From: Shewanella glacialipiscicola
GTDB lineage: Bacteria > Pseudomonadota > Gammaproteobacteria > Enterobacterales > Shewanellaceae
NCBI RefSeq assembly: GCF_023283485.1
Contig: NZ_JAKILU010000018.1
Coordinates: forward strand, 1-64,000
Direction: 5' to 3'
Length of the DNA stretch: 64,000 nucleotides
The notes under the pieces are model-generated. The model saw only the letters and a list, made by a program, of their open reading frames with translations. It did no database searches and had not been told where the DNA came from. The position numbers and the translations under genes are program-made. Shown here piece after piece: positions 49,996 to 58,480 of the stretch (position 1 is its first letter; every line of letters begins with the position of its first letter).

Positions 49996-50039
49996 GACCA
50001 ATAGGCGAGCCTACGCTTCACTCGGATCGCCTATTGGTC
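49996..50039. terminator. Stem-loop after the hydratase gene
   Basis: GACCAATAGGCGA (49996-50008) pairs perfectly with TCGCCTATTGGTC (50027-50039), a 13-bp stem with an 18-base loop, 52 bp past the hydratase stop. No strong T run follows, so it is a weak or factor-assisted terminator. Confidence 0.6.
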
Positions 50040-50147
50040 AAATCAATCTTTTCTCGCCCCCTCAAGGCGCAACAAAAACAAAACAAATTTGTATCAAAAA
50101 GAGCTCCTGTGTATCATCTAGATTCATCAATAATAAGGATATACATT

Positions 50148-51260
50148 ATGTCGCATGGAAAAATGCTGCCAATCGCCTACTTTTTTGCCCTCACTTTAGG
50201 CACCTCTTTTATCTTACACGCCTCTGAGAATAGCTTTGCTAAAGCCTATAGCGACTATCAAGCCGCGGTGGAAAAAGGCGATACTGCGAACATTGAAGCG
50301 AGTGCTAAAACGGCTTACCAACTCGGTGAGGCTCAGTATGCCAAAGATAGTATCGACTTAGCCAATCTCGCTATAAACTGGGCCAGTGCGATAGAAAATC
50401 AAGTCGCGCCAAACCCATTTATAGAAACCCATTTTCAGCAAACCGCCAAGGCTAATGAATTATATAAACTCGCGCTTGCTAACTATAAAATCCATTATGG
50501 TAAGCAAGCACTTGAGCTTATCGACCCCTTACTTGGCGCAGCGCAAACAGCCGCCAAAGCCAAAGTAGCGAAAGACTATTTCCTTGATGCTATGGCGGTT
50601 GCAGAAAAATCTGATAATAAAAAAGTTCTAGCCGATGTGAAAATGGCCGCGTTCAGTCGCTTATCCAAAACCGAACTCTACACTCGAGACGTAAGAAACT
50701 ATGCCTTCGATGCTTATGATATTTATAAAGAAATTTTACCCGAAAATGCATTAGAGAGGGTTAAGGCCACCTATATTGTTGGCGCAGTTGAGTTTGCAGA
50801 CAAACATGACAATAAAGCCGAACCTTTATTACTCGAAGTGGTTAAACAGTTCGATGCACTTAATTTCAGTCATCCCTATGCCTTAAGTGCCCATGCTTAT
50901 TTAGTCGAGCTTTACGAGCGTCAGAATAAACGCGAGCAATCCACAGCCCATTGTATTGCTATCGGTAAAATGCGCCCATGGGCCGACGCACAGGAACAAC
51001 AACCTATTTTCCGTACCGTACCTGACTATCCAATGTCCTATGCCCAACGCAAAAAAAGTGGCTGGGTAGAGTTGAATCTCACTATCGATGAGATGGGGTT
51101 TGTTAAAAATCCCGAAATAACTAACTCTGAAGGGGGCGCGTTATTCGAAAAAGAAACATTGAAAATGATCGATAAGTGGCGCTACGCACCTAAGTTTGAG
51201 GATGGTAAACCAGTCACGGCACAAACTATGATTCGAGTCGAATACAAGATTGATAAGTAA
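50148..51260 (+). CDS. Periplasmic protein with C-terminal TonB domain
   Basis: The 370-residue protein starts MSHGKMLPIAYFFALTLGTS (ATG at 50148 with AAGGA upstream), a signal peptide or single anchor, and lacks the proline-rich spacer of classical TonB. Residues 30-265 are helical and TPR-like (ANLAINWASAIEN, FLDAMAVAEKSD, VLERVKATYIVGAVEFADKH style repeats). The last 85 residues are a TonB C-terminal domain (GWVELNLTIDEMGFVKNPEI, MIDKWRYAPKFEDGKPV). No exbB/exbD or receptor gene adjoins it. It may contact an outer-membrane receptor or act as a periplasmic adaptor; the mechanism is unclear. Confidence 0.8.
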   Translation: MSHGKMLPIAYFFALTLGTSFILHASENSFAKAYSDYQAAVEKGDTANIEASAKTAYQLGEAQYAKDSIDLANLAINWASAIENQVAPNPFIETHFQQTAKANELYKLALANYKIHYGKQALELIDPLLGAAQTAAKAKVAKDYFLDAMAVAEKSDNKKVLADVKMAAFSRLSKTELYTRDVRNYAFDAYDIYKEILPENALERVKATYIVGAVEFADKHDNKAEPLLLEVVKQFDALNFSHPYALSAHAYLVELYERQNKREQSTAHCIAIGKMRPWADAQEQQPIFRTVPDYPMSYAQRKKSGWVELNLTIDEMGFVKNPEITNSEGGALFEKETLKMIDKWRYAPKFEDGKPVTAQTMIRVEYKIDK

Positions 51261-51276
51261 CCATCTAAGTAGTCCG

Positions 51277-51603
51277 TTACGTTAGCTCATAGCCTAGCCC
51301 ATCGACCACTCTCGATGGGCTTTGTTCATCTTGCGTTCTAAATAAACGCGGATTTCCCCCTTGTTTTAGTAGGCTTAAACAGACTTGGCAAATACATGCA
51401 TCAGTAGACGCTAGTTGTAAACTTAATACCTGAGGCTCATCTAAAGCTTGCGCTTGCAAGGCGGCCAAAGGTGGGAACACCTGCTGCGCGCACCAACAAT
51501 CCTCAATGCCCTTACCTAAAGTTACAGCACACTGATTCACGCCTTGGCACAAAGGGCAAATTTGTGATTCCGTAACACTTAAATCTTGTAACGACTTAGG
51601 CAT
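51277..51603 (-). CDS. Cysteine-rich CWC-family small protein
   Basis: The protein of about 108 residues has two cysteine clusters: CPLCQGVNQCAV near the start, then CWC in GIEDCWCAQQVF, and CICQVCLSLL later. The first pair matches the CWC family (cysteine-rich, probably zinc-binding), whose function is unknown. I placed the start at the ATG at 51603, which has GAGGA six bases upstream; an earlier start at 51651 is less likely. It converges on the TonB-domain gene. Confidence 0.75.
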   Translation of the reverse strand: MPKSLQDLSVTESQICPLCQGVNQCAVTLGKGIEDCWCAQQVFPPLAALQAQALDEPQVLSLQLASTDACICQVCLSLLKQGGNPRLFRTQDEQSPSRVVDGLGYELT

Positions 51604-51773
51604 CAATATCCTCGTAAATAACATAGGTAATGAATTTTTAGGGATTATCATAACGGTTTATAGCCACTCAAACGGAGTTTTTATCGAGGTTACAACCAAC
51701 TTTTACGATATAAATTAAAAGTGTTGTAATTTAATACAACAACTTGAGTTCTTCACTAATAATGTAAGAGCCG

Positions 51774-52991
51774 TTACCTGCAATGAGGAACAAAGATTAC
51801 TTCTTTTTGTAGCAAGCTGTCGATTAACTCATAGGCGTAGTCTCTACTGGCCCCATGCTGTATAAGCACATTGAGCATATCTGCACCACTAAAATGGCTA
51901 TTTTGCTCGCTAAGCAATAAGAGAATAGATCCTAGGATTGGATCCGCTTCTATAACTGCTTCACGCCCCCTCACCTTATAAGCCACAGATTCGATACGTT
52001 GAGCGTTATTTAAATTCCGTTTGGTGACCTGAAATGAAACCTCGGGATTAACAGCAAATCCACTAGCCTCAACCGCGGCTGCAGTTGTGGGAACGCGCTG
52101 CTGATTGGTATTTTTACAGATAATAAATTCGAGTTTAGGGATTTCAAATAGGCGTTCCATAATCTTATATTGCTCAAACTCACTTAATGCTTTAAGCCTG
52201 GCCCTCAATTCAGGATTTTTAATGCGCTTGTCTACAGACCAGACATCGGGCTCTACCCAACGGACAAACTTCATCCCTGCATTTTCAATAAATTGCCATA
52301 AACCTGTAACATCGAAACTGGTTTCTTTGACATTTAAGCAAGTATCGACAAATTCGACGTCTGGGTTTAGGTAAGTGGATGACCAATAATTATCCTTAAA
52401 TAGGCTGTCCTCTGCGGCCTCTGCTAATAAACGCCCCGGTGCTATTCGCTCAGAAATCTGTGCCTGTATGGGACTTAAAATATCGATGCAATCAATCAGT
52501 CGATAGAGTGCCTGCCTGCCATAGGTACCATAGAGCATAATTGACATTACCCCATGGGGGGCTAATATCTCAGCCAAGTTGTTAAGCCCTAGCTGTGGAT
52601 CTGCTGTGTGATGCAATACTCCTGCGCAATGAATAACATCAAAACCACCTTCAGGCACAGTTATACCTGTAAGCGCCATTAAATCGACCTGATGAAACGT
52701 AAGATTATTAAGCCCTCTTTGCTCAGCATTAAGGGTGGCCTCTTTAAGGCCTACAGTATTGATATCCATAGCACTAAAGGTGACTTCAGGTTGCAATGTT
52801 GCGGCGGCCAATACAGCGGGGCCCCGACCACATCCTGCCTCTAAGGCATGATATGGCCGACTATCTTTGGGGCTTTGCTCAACATAACTAAGCAGCAGCC
52901 GAATATCGAATCCCGCCGTCATATTGGGTAACCCAGATGGGTAAGGGTATTGCTCATACATCTGCTGTACACTTTGAGTCACAGGATCCAT
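51774..52991 (-). CDS. SAM-dependent methyltransferase
   Basis: The 405-residue protein has a class I methyltransferase domain: MYEQYPYPSG at the start, motif I HALEAGCGRGPAVLAA near residue 49, and motif IV FDVIHCAGVLHHT near 118. A C-terminal region (about 280-405) has mixed alpha/beta character and a final DYAYELIDSLLQKEVIF helix pair reminiscent of a winged helix. The methylated substrate cannot be read from sequence; the YPYP motif is shared by a group of bacterial methyltransferases of unknown target. It is monocistronic, with a 617-bp gap upstream. Confidence 0.85.
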   Translation of the reverse strand: MDPVTQSVQQMYEQYPYPSGLPNMTAGFDIRLLLSYVEQSPKDSRPYHALEAGCGRGPAVLAAATLQPEVTFSAMDINTVGLKEATLNAEQRGLNNLTFHQVDLMALTGITVPEGGFDVIHCAGVLHHTADPQLGLNNLAEILAPHGVMSIMLYGTYGRQALYRLIDCIDILSPIQAQISERIAPGRLLAEAAEDSLFKDNYWSSTYLNPDVEFVDTCLNVKETSFDVTGLWQFIENAGMKFVRWVEPDVWSVDKRIKNPELRARLKALSEFEQYKIMERLFEIPKLEFIICKNTNQQRVPTTAAAVEASGFAVNPEVSFQVTKRNLNNAQRIESVAYKVRGREAVIEADPILGSILLLLSEQNSHFSGADMLNVLIQHGASRDYAYELIDSLLQKEVIFVPHCR

Positions 52992-53608
52992 TCGGTCTCT
53001 CCTTCAATTTTGCACACCATGCGGCCTGTGCTGGTCATTGGGACTGATTTAAATTTAGATGCAGCACCCATATCTCGCCATAAAAAGCCGATATCCCTTT
53101 GCCTACATAGGCTTGAGGCCGCTAGCTAGCATTCTTCTTGGTGGCTACAAGATAATGGTTAGGCCTGCACCTGTCTATTAAACCTAATACTCACAATTAA
53201 AAAGACTTACAGCAGATGCCGATGTCTAGTCTATGGGGTAAACGTCTTTTCAAGCCTAAGTCGACATCGTTGGAATGTAACTTGAACAGCCTCCATATTT
53301 AGCAAACTATCCGTACTCTATTGCTCTCGTTTATAAACATAGAAACCTTAGATTTATATTCACTCTGCCGACGAATGAATGCCATGACTCACCTATACGT
53401 TGATACCTGCAATCACGAAAATCCCAACAACTGAACTCACAGATGACTCAGTAGAATTGATCAACGCCTTTTGACCAATTAAAAAGCCAGTAAAGATAAC
53501 CTCTACTGGCTTTTTGGTTCATGGTAATAAGTCTAGATTTATATCTAACTCACTCCAACGAATCCCAACTCATCCAAACTAGGCCTAACTCAGACCTAAC
53601 GCTTTAGG
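52992..53608. other. 617-bp gap with the tsdA terminator
   Basis: No gene is seen between the methyltransferase start and the cytochrome stop. A short symmetric pair CGATGTC (53220-53226) and GACATCG (53263-53269) has no assigned role. The terminator at 53481-53515 is listed separately. Confidence 0.5.
53481..53515. terminator. Terminator after tsdB-tsdA
   Basis: AAAAAGCCAGTA (53481-53492) pairs perfectly with TACTGGCTTTTT (53504-53515) across an 11-base loop, about 95 bp past the leftward tsdA stop. T runs exist on both strands. Confidence 0.85.
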
Positions 53609-54679
53609 CTATGACTTTTTAGGAAAAACAGGGTAAGACTCAGTGCCTAACACTTTGCCATCAACACTCAGCCCATAATAGTCACTGTCATTATGGTATT
53701 TCTCTTGAGCCTGTTTGACATCACCTTTGCTACGCGGATCCTGTGGACGCTCGTGAGAGTTGATATAAGCGGCAACATCCCAAGCTTGTTGGTGAGTCAA
53801 CTGCATGCTCTTACCAAAGGGCATATTCTCATAAATGAAAAATGCAGCGGTGTTGACTCTGTGCATACCCGCACCCCAGTTGTAACTTTTAGGTCCCCAC
53901 AGCGGCGGTAGTGCATACACGCCAGCAATCGCTTGACCTTGACCATCAACACTGTGGCAAGTTTGGCAATGGGCTACATACACCTCTTTACCCCGTTCTG
54001 GCGAATAGGCGAGTTCAGGTTTTGGTATTTCAGGATAAGCTCGACCCGGCAAGTTGGCACGCTGCTCAACGGTCATCACCTTAGCTAATCCCTCTGGTAG
54101 TGGGAAATCTTCACGTTTGGCGCCTTTAAGCAGTTCAGTATCACTCAGCTCAGGGACTGGACCACTGATTTTGGCTTCATCCATCAAGCCGCCCATACCT
54201 AACCAATAAGCGTAGGCAGAAAGTGCCACTAACTCAGGACTACCCGAAGCTGGGGCTTTGCCATTCATAGAATAGTTAAAGCAACCTTGGATGCGCTCTT
54301 CAAAGCTACTGACTTTATCGTCTTTTTTACGATAAGCCGGATAGGCAAAATAAGCGCCCCATAACGGTGAGGCATTAGCCTTGCGGCCAGCATCCATATG
54401 GCAATTAGTACAGTTAAGTTCATTACCCACATACTTGTCGCGCAGCTGCTGCGTATTAACAAACAGTTGATAACCTAAACGCACCTTATCGCCAAAAGCC
54501 CCATCAGGGATTGCACTTAAAGGTCTAGGCGTTAAATAGGTTTGCTCTGGCATTTTAGGGAAAGAAGGTAACGGTGCTTGTTTATCAGGACGCTCCGGTG
54601 CCTGTTCCGTTGAAGATGCTTGCGCCTGAAGGGTAAATAATCCCGTCGCAGCCAGTAATAACATTGCAGAATATTTCAT
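53609..54679 (-). CDS. tsdA: Di-haem cytochrome c, TsdA-type thiosulfate dehydrogenase/tetrathionate reductase
   Basis: TsdA interconverts thiosulfate and tetrathionate in the periplasm. The 356-residue protein has a signal peptide (MKYSAMLLLAATGLFTLQAQA) and two haem-binding motifs, CTNCH (about residue 90) and CQTCH (about 238). The segment RIQGCFNYSMNGKAP holds the cysteine expected to ligate the active-site haem in TsdA enzymes, and GRKANASPLWGAYFAYPAYR also fits. It follows a second di-haem cytochrome gene by 10 bp, as in tsdBA systems. The family call is from recognition; direction of the reaction in vivo is unknown. Confidence 0.8.
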   Translation of the reverse strand: MKYSAMLLLAATGLFTLQAQASSTEQAPERPDKQAPLPSFPKMPEQTYLTPRPLSAIPDGAFGDKVRLGYQLFVNTQQLRDKYVGNELNCTNCHMDAGRKANASPLWGAYFAYPAYRKKDDKVSSFEERIQGCFNYSMNGKAPASGSPELVALSAYAYWLGMGGLMDEAKISGPVPELSDTELLKGAKREDFPLPEGLAKVMTVEQRANLPGRAYPEIPKPELAYSPERGKEVYVAHCQTCHSVDGQGQAIAGVYALPPLWGPKSYNWGAGMHRVNTAAFFIYENMPFGKSMQLTHQQAWDVAAYINSHERPQDPRSKGDVKQAQEKYHNDSDYYGLSVDGKVLGTESYPVFPKKS

Positions 54680-54689
54680 GGCCGGTTCC

Positions 54690-55313
54690 TTATTTCAAAT
54701 TGGCAAAGTAAGTTGCTAAAGCGTCAACCTCAGCAGCGGTAAGCTTGTTGGCAACATTCGCCATCATGCCATCAACATCACCTTTACGCGCGCCATCTTG
54801 CCATGCCAATAACTGTGTTTTGATATAACTGGCTTGTTGACCTGCTAAGCGAGGAAATAAACCACCGCCTAATCCCGAAGGGCCATGACATGTCACGCAG
54901 GCTGGTAAACCACGAGACCAATCACCTTGGTAAGCTAAACGTGCAGTATCGTCAGCAAAAGTAACCTGTTTACCGCGGATCAATGGCGTAACCTGGGTCT
55001 TAACTTGCTGGGCTGAAAAATAGCTGGCGACTTGCTCAATCCCGTCGCCTTGAAGCGTCATAGCCATTGGCATCATAGTGGCATTTTGGCGTATGCCCTT
55101 TTGAAAATGGTGTAGCTGCGTTGAAATGTATTCCGATGAGAGTCCAGCCAATCGTGGGCCAAGCGGTTCAATACCCTCACCTTGTGCGCCATGACAGCTC
55201 ACACAAAGTTGTGCTGATGGAGGCATAGCGCCTGTGGGTTGCACAGGAGTATCCGAGGCGGCAGCATAGCCACTGACAAGCGTCAGGCTAATGACCAATG
55301 TGTTAATCTTCAT
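54690..55313 (-). CDS. tsdB: Di-haem cytochrome c4-like protein, probable TsdB partner
   Basis: The 207-residue periplasmic cytochrome has a signal peptide (MKINTLVISLTLVSGYAAA) and two homologous domains, each with one haem: CVSCHGAQGEGIEPLGPRLAG and CVTCHGPSGLGGGLFPRLAG, with later methionines as likely sixth ligands. The two-domain plan matches cytochrome c4 and TsdB, which shuttles electrons to or from TsdA. It precedes tsdA by 10 bp in the same direction. A generic cytochrome c4 role cannot be excluded. Confidence 0.8.
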   Translation of the reverse strand: MKINTLVISLTLVSGYAAASDTPVQPTGAMPPSAQLCVSCHGAQGEGIEPLGPRLAGLSSEYISTQLHHFQKGIRQNATMMPMAMTLQGDGIEQVASYFSAQQVKTQVTPLIRGKQVTFADDTARLAYQGDWSRGLPACVTCHGPSGLGGGLFPRLAGQQASYIKTQLLAWQDGARKGDVDGMMANVANKLTAAEVDALATYFANLK

Positions 55314-55364
55314 TTGCGTTCCTTTAAAAGGGGTGAAGCTCTAAAGCATAGGTGGTTATTATTG

Positions 55365-55392
55365 TTTATGCTTATTTTCAGCTAAGCATAAA
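55365..55392. promoter_or_regulatory. Inverted repeat upstream of tsdB
   Basis: TTTATGCTTA (55365-55374) and TAAGCATAAA (55383-55392) form a perfect 10-bp inverted repeat with an 8-base spacer, about 52-80 bp ahead of the tsdB start. A half copy (AAAGCATA) lies at 55343-55350. This looks like a dimeric regulator operator; the regulator is unknown. Confidence 0.55.
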
Positions 55393-55440
55393 GTACAATT
55401 ACGTCTTATTTATTATGCAGTAAAAACCGAATTGATTTAT

Positions 55441-55463
55441 TTTTGCAGTCATCAACTGCAAAA
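55441..55463. terminator. Stem-loop after the DUF2955 gene
   Basis: TTTTGCAGT (55441-55449) and ACTGCAAAA (55455-55463) form a perfect nine-bp stem with a five-base loop, 23 bp past the leftward DUF2955 stop. It may end that operon, but the stem is AT-rich and no long T run follows, so an operator role is also possible. Confidence 0.45.
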
Positions 55464-55486
55464 TAGTCTCACTAGTTTAATACACA

Positions 55487-56518
55487 CTAATAACCAAAAC
55501 GAGTTGATTCAAAACGATTCAATATTTTATGGATTAAATAACACATAAATAATGTGGCGACGATGGCAATAAAAATACTGCTCACCCGATAAAGGGCGCT
55601 AAAGATAAGATCATTGCCTGGGGTAAGATATTGCCCAAATAAAATACCTAAGGTTGTCAGCGCGCCAAACCCCACTCCTGAGCCATTGGCTTCCCTAACG
55701 TGTGCTTGGCTAAATAGCATTAATCCTATCCACAACAAGGGCACAATCAATAGCAATAACCCAGACCAATCATAAAGAAAAAACTGTACTAACACCCCAA
55801 ATGACACGCCAAGTAACGTACCAATGGCACGTTTACGGGCATAATCTAAGGCGCCATCCCAGTGCATAGGAAACAACAATAATAAAGTTGTCGCTTGGGC
55901 TGACATAGAGTCTCGTAAATCGAATATTTGAAATATTAGAAAGGAAGCCGTCGCAATACTGGCCCCAAGCAACGCCTCATGTCGCATCCGGTGTGGCGCC
56001 TTAGGTCCGGGCTTATAAGGCACTCTGGGCTCTACATCTGGCCAAAGTGCCATCATTAAATAAGCTATCACCACTGAGAGTACCGTGGCCCAGAAATTAC
56101 TGAATACTAAGTCATTTAAATCGGTATTAGGATAACTGGAGAAATGCAGCATAATGCTCAAACTCAGCACACCATTGGCACCAAATAGAAATAAACTGCC
56201 GCGTGACATGGCGGCAAAACGATATAAAAACAGTAAAAAAACAATCGGCGTCATTAATCCTGGATGGCTACCAAAAAAACCACCGAGTAATCCGACTTCA
56301 ATACCCGCCATTACCGATGAAGCTAATAGCTGACGCATAGCATGGCCGCTCATCACCGGCACTAATCCAAGCAATAGCATAGGTGTGACCGTAAAAAATA
56401 CGCCATTACTCCAGCCAAAAATTTTGCACAGGGTAAAACCAATGGTGCCTCCGGTTGCAATGCGCAAGCACTGGCGTAAATCGTTGGCAGTCAGTGGACT
56501 ATGGCGTAATAACAACAT
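55487..56518 (-). CDS. DUF2955 inner-membrane protein (FUSC-like efflux)
   Basis: The 343-residue protein has about ten hydrophobic segments in two groups, split by a short polar loop with PRVPYKPGPKAPHRM near residue 170. It matches the DUF2955 group of aromatic-acid exporter-like proteins (FUSC superfamily); the half-repeats FFTVTPMLLLGLVPVMSG and TLLLLFPMHWDGALDYARKRAIGTLLG are typical. It follows the membrane fusion protein gene in the marR operon, so it is probably the inner-membrane part of an export pump. The substrate is unknown. Confidence 0.85.
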   Translation of the reverse strand: MLLLRHSPLTANDLRQCLRIATGGTIGFTLCKIFGWSNGVFFTVTPMLLLGLVPVMSGHAMRQLLASSVMAGIEVGLLGGFFGSHPGLMTPIVFLLFLYRFAAMSRGSLFLFGANGVLSLSIMLHFSSYPNTDLNDLVFSNFWATVLSVVIAYLMMALWPDVEPRVPYKPGPKAPHRMRHEALLGASIATASFLIFQIFDLRDSMSAQATTLLLLFPMHWDGALDYARKRAIGTLLGVSFGVLVQFFLYDWSGLLLLIVPLLWIGLMLFSQAHVREANGSGVGFGALTTLGILFGQYLTPGNDLIFSALYRVSSIFIAIVATLFMCYLIHKILNRFESTRFGY

Positions 56519-56722
56519 ACAGCTCGCCTTGTATTAAATTTATTTTCATCGTAAATCTATATCCACAGTGCAGCTTACCTAGATTGGTACTCATCTACAT
56601 TACAACTCATTTAAATTGATCATGCTTGGGGTAACCCCCTGCATTTAGGGGAAAGCTGAACCCATTAATTAGGTCAGTTTTTTAGAAATAACCTATTTCC
56701 GCGGCCAACATGAAGCATAAAT

Positions 56723-57796
56723 TTAGTAGATATAATGCAGCACACTAATGACTTTTATTTGTAGCTTAGCTAACAGGCTAAATAGACTATTTTCAGGTAG
56801 TAGCTGTACCGTCGCGCGCGCTCCGGCGGGTAAGTTATTCAATGCATTACCCTCTAATACTAAGTGCAACCTTAAACGTTGCGCATCGCGTACCCAACGA
56901 TCTGATTCTTGTGGCGCAGCTAAACGACCATTCGCATCAAACTGCCCTGCACTCACCCCAGCATCAACACTGCTCACTTGCGCACGATAAAGTCGGCCAG
57001 GCTCACCATCAAAAGCAATCAAAGCAATAGAAGAAGCTGTAATACCGCGTAAACTTTTTTCACGAAAATCAGCAATAATATCAACTTTATCTGATACCAA
57101 TGCGAGAAGTGGCTGTCCAACAGAAGCAAAGCTACCCACTTCAAGTTGTAGATTCGTTACCACACCATCCTGATCAGCATGGATTTGCGTATAGGATAAG
57201 TTAAGTTCAGCTTGTTCTAAGTGATTTTGTGCTTGGCGCACTTTAAGATTGCCGTCACCATAAACGCCACGGCTCACTTTTAACTTTTCTAAACGGGCTT
57301 GCGCCGCGAGTAAATTCGCTTCCGCGGTAGCAGCATCACTACTGGCCTGATCGCGTTGCTGTAAAGAAATACCGTGGGTGACATATAAGGTATCAAGACG
57401 TTTAGCTTCACTGCGTTTTTGCTGCGCCGTCGTCATACTGGCATTCACATCCGCTTTAGCGGCTAAAAGTGAAGCATCTAACTCTGCGTTATCTTGCCAA
57501 ACTTGCTCTAATGCTAACTTAGCTTGGGATGCTGCCAATAAATAAGGCGCAGGATCGACCTCGAATAATAAATCCCCTTTCACGACGGTCTGATTATTAG
57601 TTACCGCTATTGTTTGAATTTTACCATTAATTTGTGGCGTGACTTTTGTCACTACACGAGTCGCCATAGCCTGAGGTGTTAAGGGCATCACAGTGTCTGC
57701 AAACATAAAATAGCCAAATATCAGCACGAAACCGAGCATTGCTATTTTAACTAAGCGGGCAAATTGTTGATCCGGTGTCATCTTTTTCTCACTCAA
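56723..57796 (-). CDS. HlyD/EmrA-type membrane fusion protein
   Basis: The 357-residue adaptor has one N-terminal membrane helix (about 18-36), a lipoyl-like half (KIQTIAVTNNQTVVKGDLLFEVD), a long coiled-coil hairpin (about 80-190), the returning half TQIHADQDGVVTNLQLEVGSF and a beta-barrel domain. It bridges the inner-membrane pump to an outer-membrane channel. Its start overlaps the marR stop by eight bases, and the DUF2955 gene follows after 204 bp. This order marR, adaptor, DUF2955 pump is a typical regulated efflux operon. Confidence 0.93.
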   Translation of the reverse strand: MSEKKMTPDQQFARLVKIAMLGFVLIFGYFMFADTVMPLTPQAMATRVVTKVTPQINGKIQTIAVTNNQTVVKGDLLFEVDPAPYLLAASQAKLALEQVWQDNAELDASLLAAKADVNASMTTAQQKRSEAKRLDTLYVTHGISLQQRDQASSDAATAEANLLAAQARLEKLKVSRGVYGDGNLKVRQAQNHLEQAELNLSYTQIHADQDGVVTNLQLEVGSFASVGQPLLALVSDKVDIIADFREKSLRGITASSIALIAFDGEPGRLYRAQVSSVDAGVSAGQFDANGRLAAPQESDRWVRDAQRLRLHLVLEGNALNNLPAGARATVQLLPENSLFSLLAKLQIKVISVLHYIY

Positions 57797-58274
57797 TTAT
57801 TACCGGCGCGGTGGCCATTTTCGCTAACGCATTGTGGCTAATTAGTCCAATAATGCGTTCAAATTCATTAAGCTCAACAGCACTAATGCCCGTTAGCAAT
57901 TCACTACGTACTTGAATAATCCGTTTTTCTACTTGCGTTAATACATCACGCCCCGCTGGCGTCAGGCTCACAATCCTTGCGCGTTTATCCTTTTTACAGC
58001 TATGGCGGCAGACTAACCCTTGCTCTTCTAATTGACCTAAGGTCCGCATTAAAGACGCTAATTCAATTTCGAGTGCATCGGCGAGCACTTTTTGGCTCAC
58101 ATTGTCACCTAAACGCAATAGCTTCCAGAGCGCTGTCCAGCGTGGATGAGTTAACTCTAGCGGTGCGAGTTCAATATCAGCCACCGTGCGCCATAGTCGA
58201 TGTAAACGCCCTAGATTTTCTGCCAGCGATAACTCTTTAAGCCGCTCTAGTTCAGTATCCATGTCATTATCCAT
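57789..58274 (-). CDS. MarR-family transcriptional regulator
   Basis: The 161-residue regulator has the MarR winged-helix fold: LTHPRWTALWKLLRLGDNVSQKVLADALEIELASLMRTLGQLEEQGLVCRH-like helix-turn-helix (about 40-90, here abbreviated) and the wing with DKRARIVSLTPAGRDVL. An ATG at 58274 is inside the operator; a second ATG at 58262 is four codons in. MarR proteins usually repress their own operon and are released by small aromatic ligands. It is first in an operon with the adaptor and the DUF2955 pump, and the double palindrome upstream is its probable operator. Confidence 0.93.
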   Translation of the reverse strand: MDNDMDTELERLKELSLAENLGRLHRLWRTVADIELAPLELTHPRWTALWKLLRLGDNVSQKVLADALEIELASLMRTLGQLEEQGLVCRHSCKKDKRARIVSLTPAGRDVLTQVEKRIIQVRSELLTGISAVELNEFERIIGLISHNALAKMATAPVIIE

Positions 58275-58321
58275 TTACTTAGCAGGCTAAGCATTATACT
58301 TACTTAGCCTGCTAAGTAAAT
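58273..58321. promoter_or_regulatory. Double palindromic MarR operator
   Basis: A perfect 19-bp inverted repeat (58273-58291 and 58303-58321) has an 11-base spacer. Each arm holds its own palindrome: CTTAGC-AG-GCTAAG and CTTAGC-CT-GCTAAG, centres 25 bases apart. The left arm overlaps the marR ATG at 58274. Two dimer sites at about two and a half helical turns would let MarR block both promoter and start. Confidence 0.8.
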
Positions 58322-58480
58322 ATTTAGAATTAAAAAAACTTGTGTGCTACAGATCACAAAACGACCCCGAATAAAAAATATCAGTTAAAATGACTTATGC
58401 CATCGTAAATCTGCAATTGATGCATCCTTATAATTGCAGGCAAGTAAATAAGATTGATATATCCAACTGGGAAATTTACC

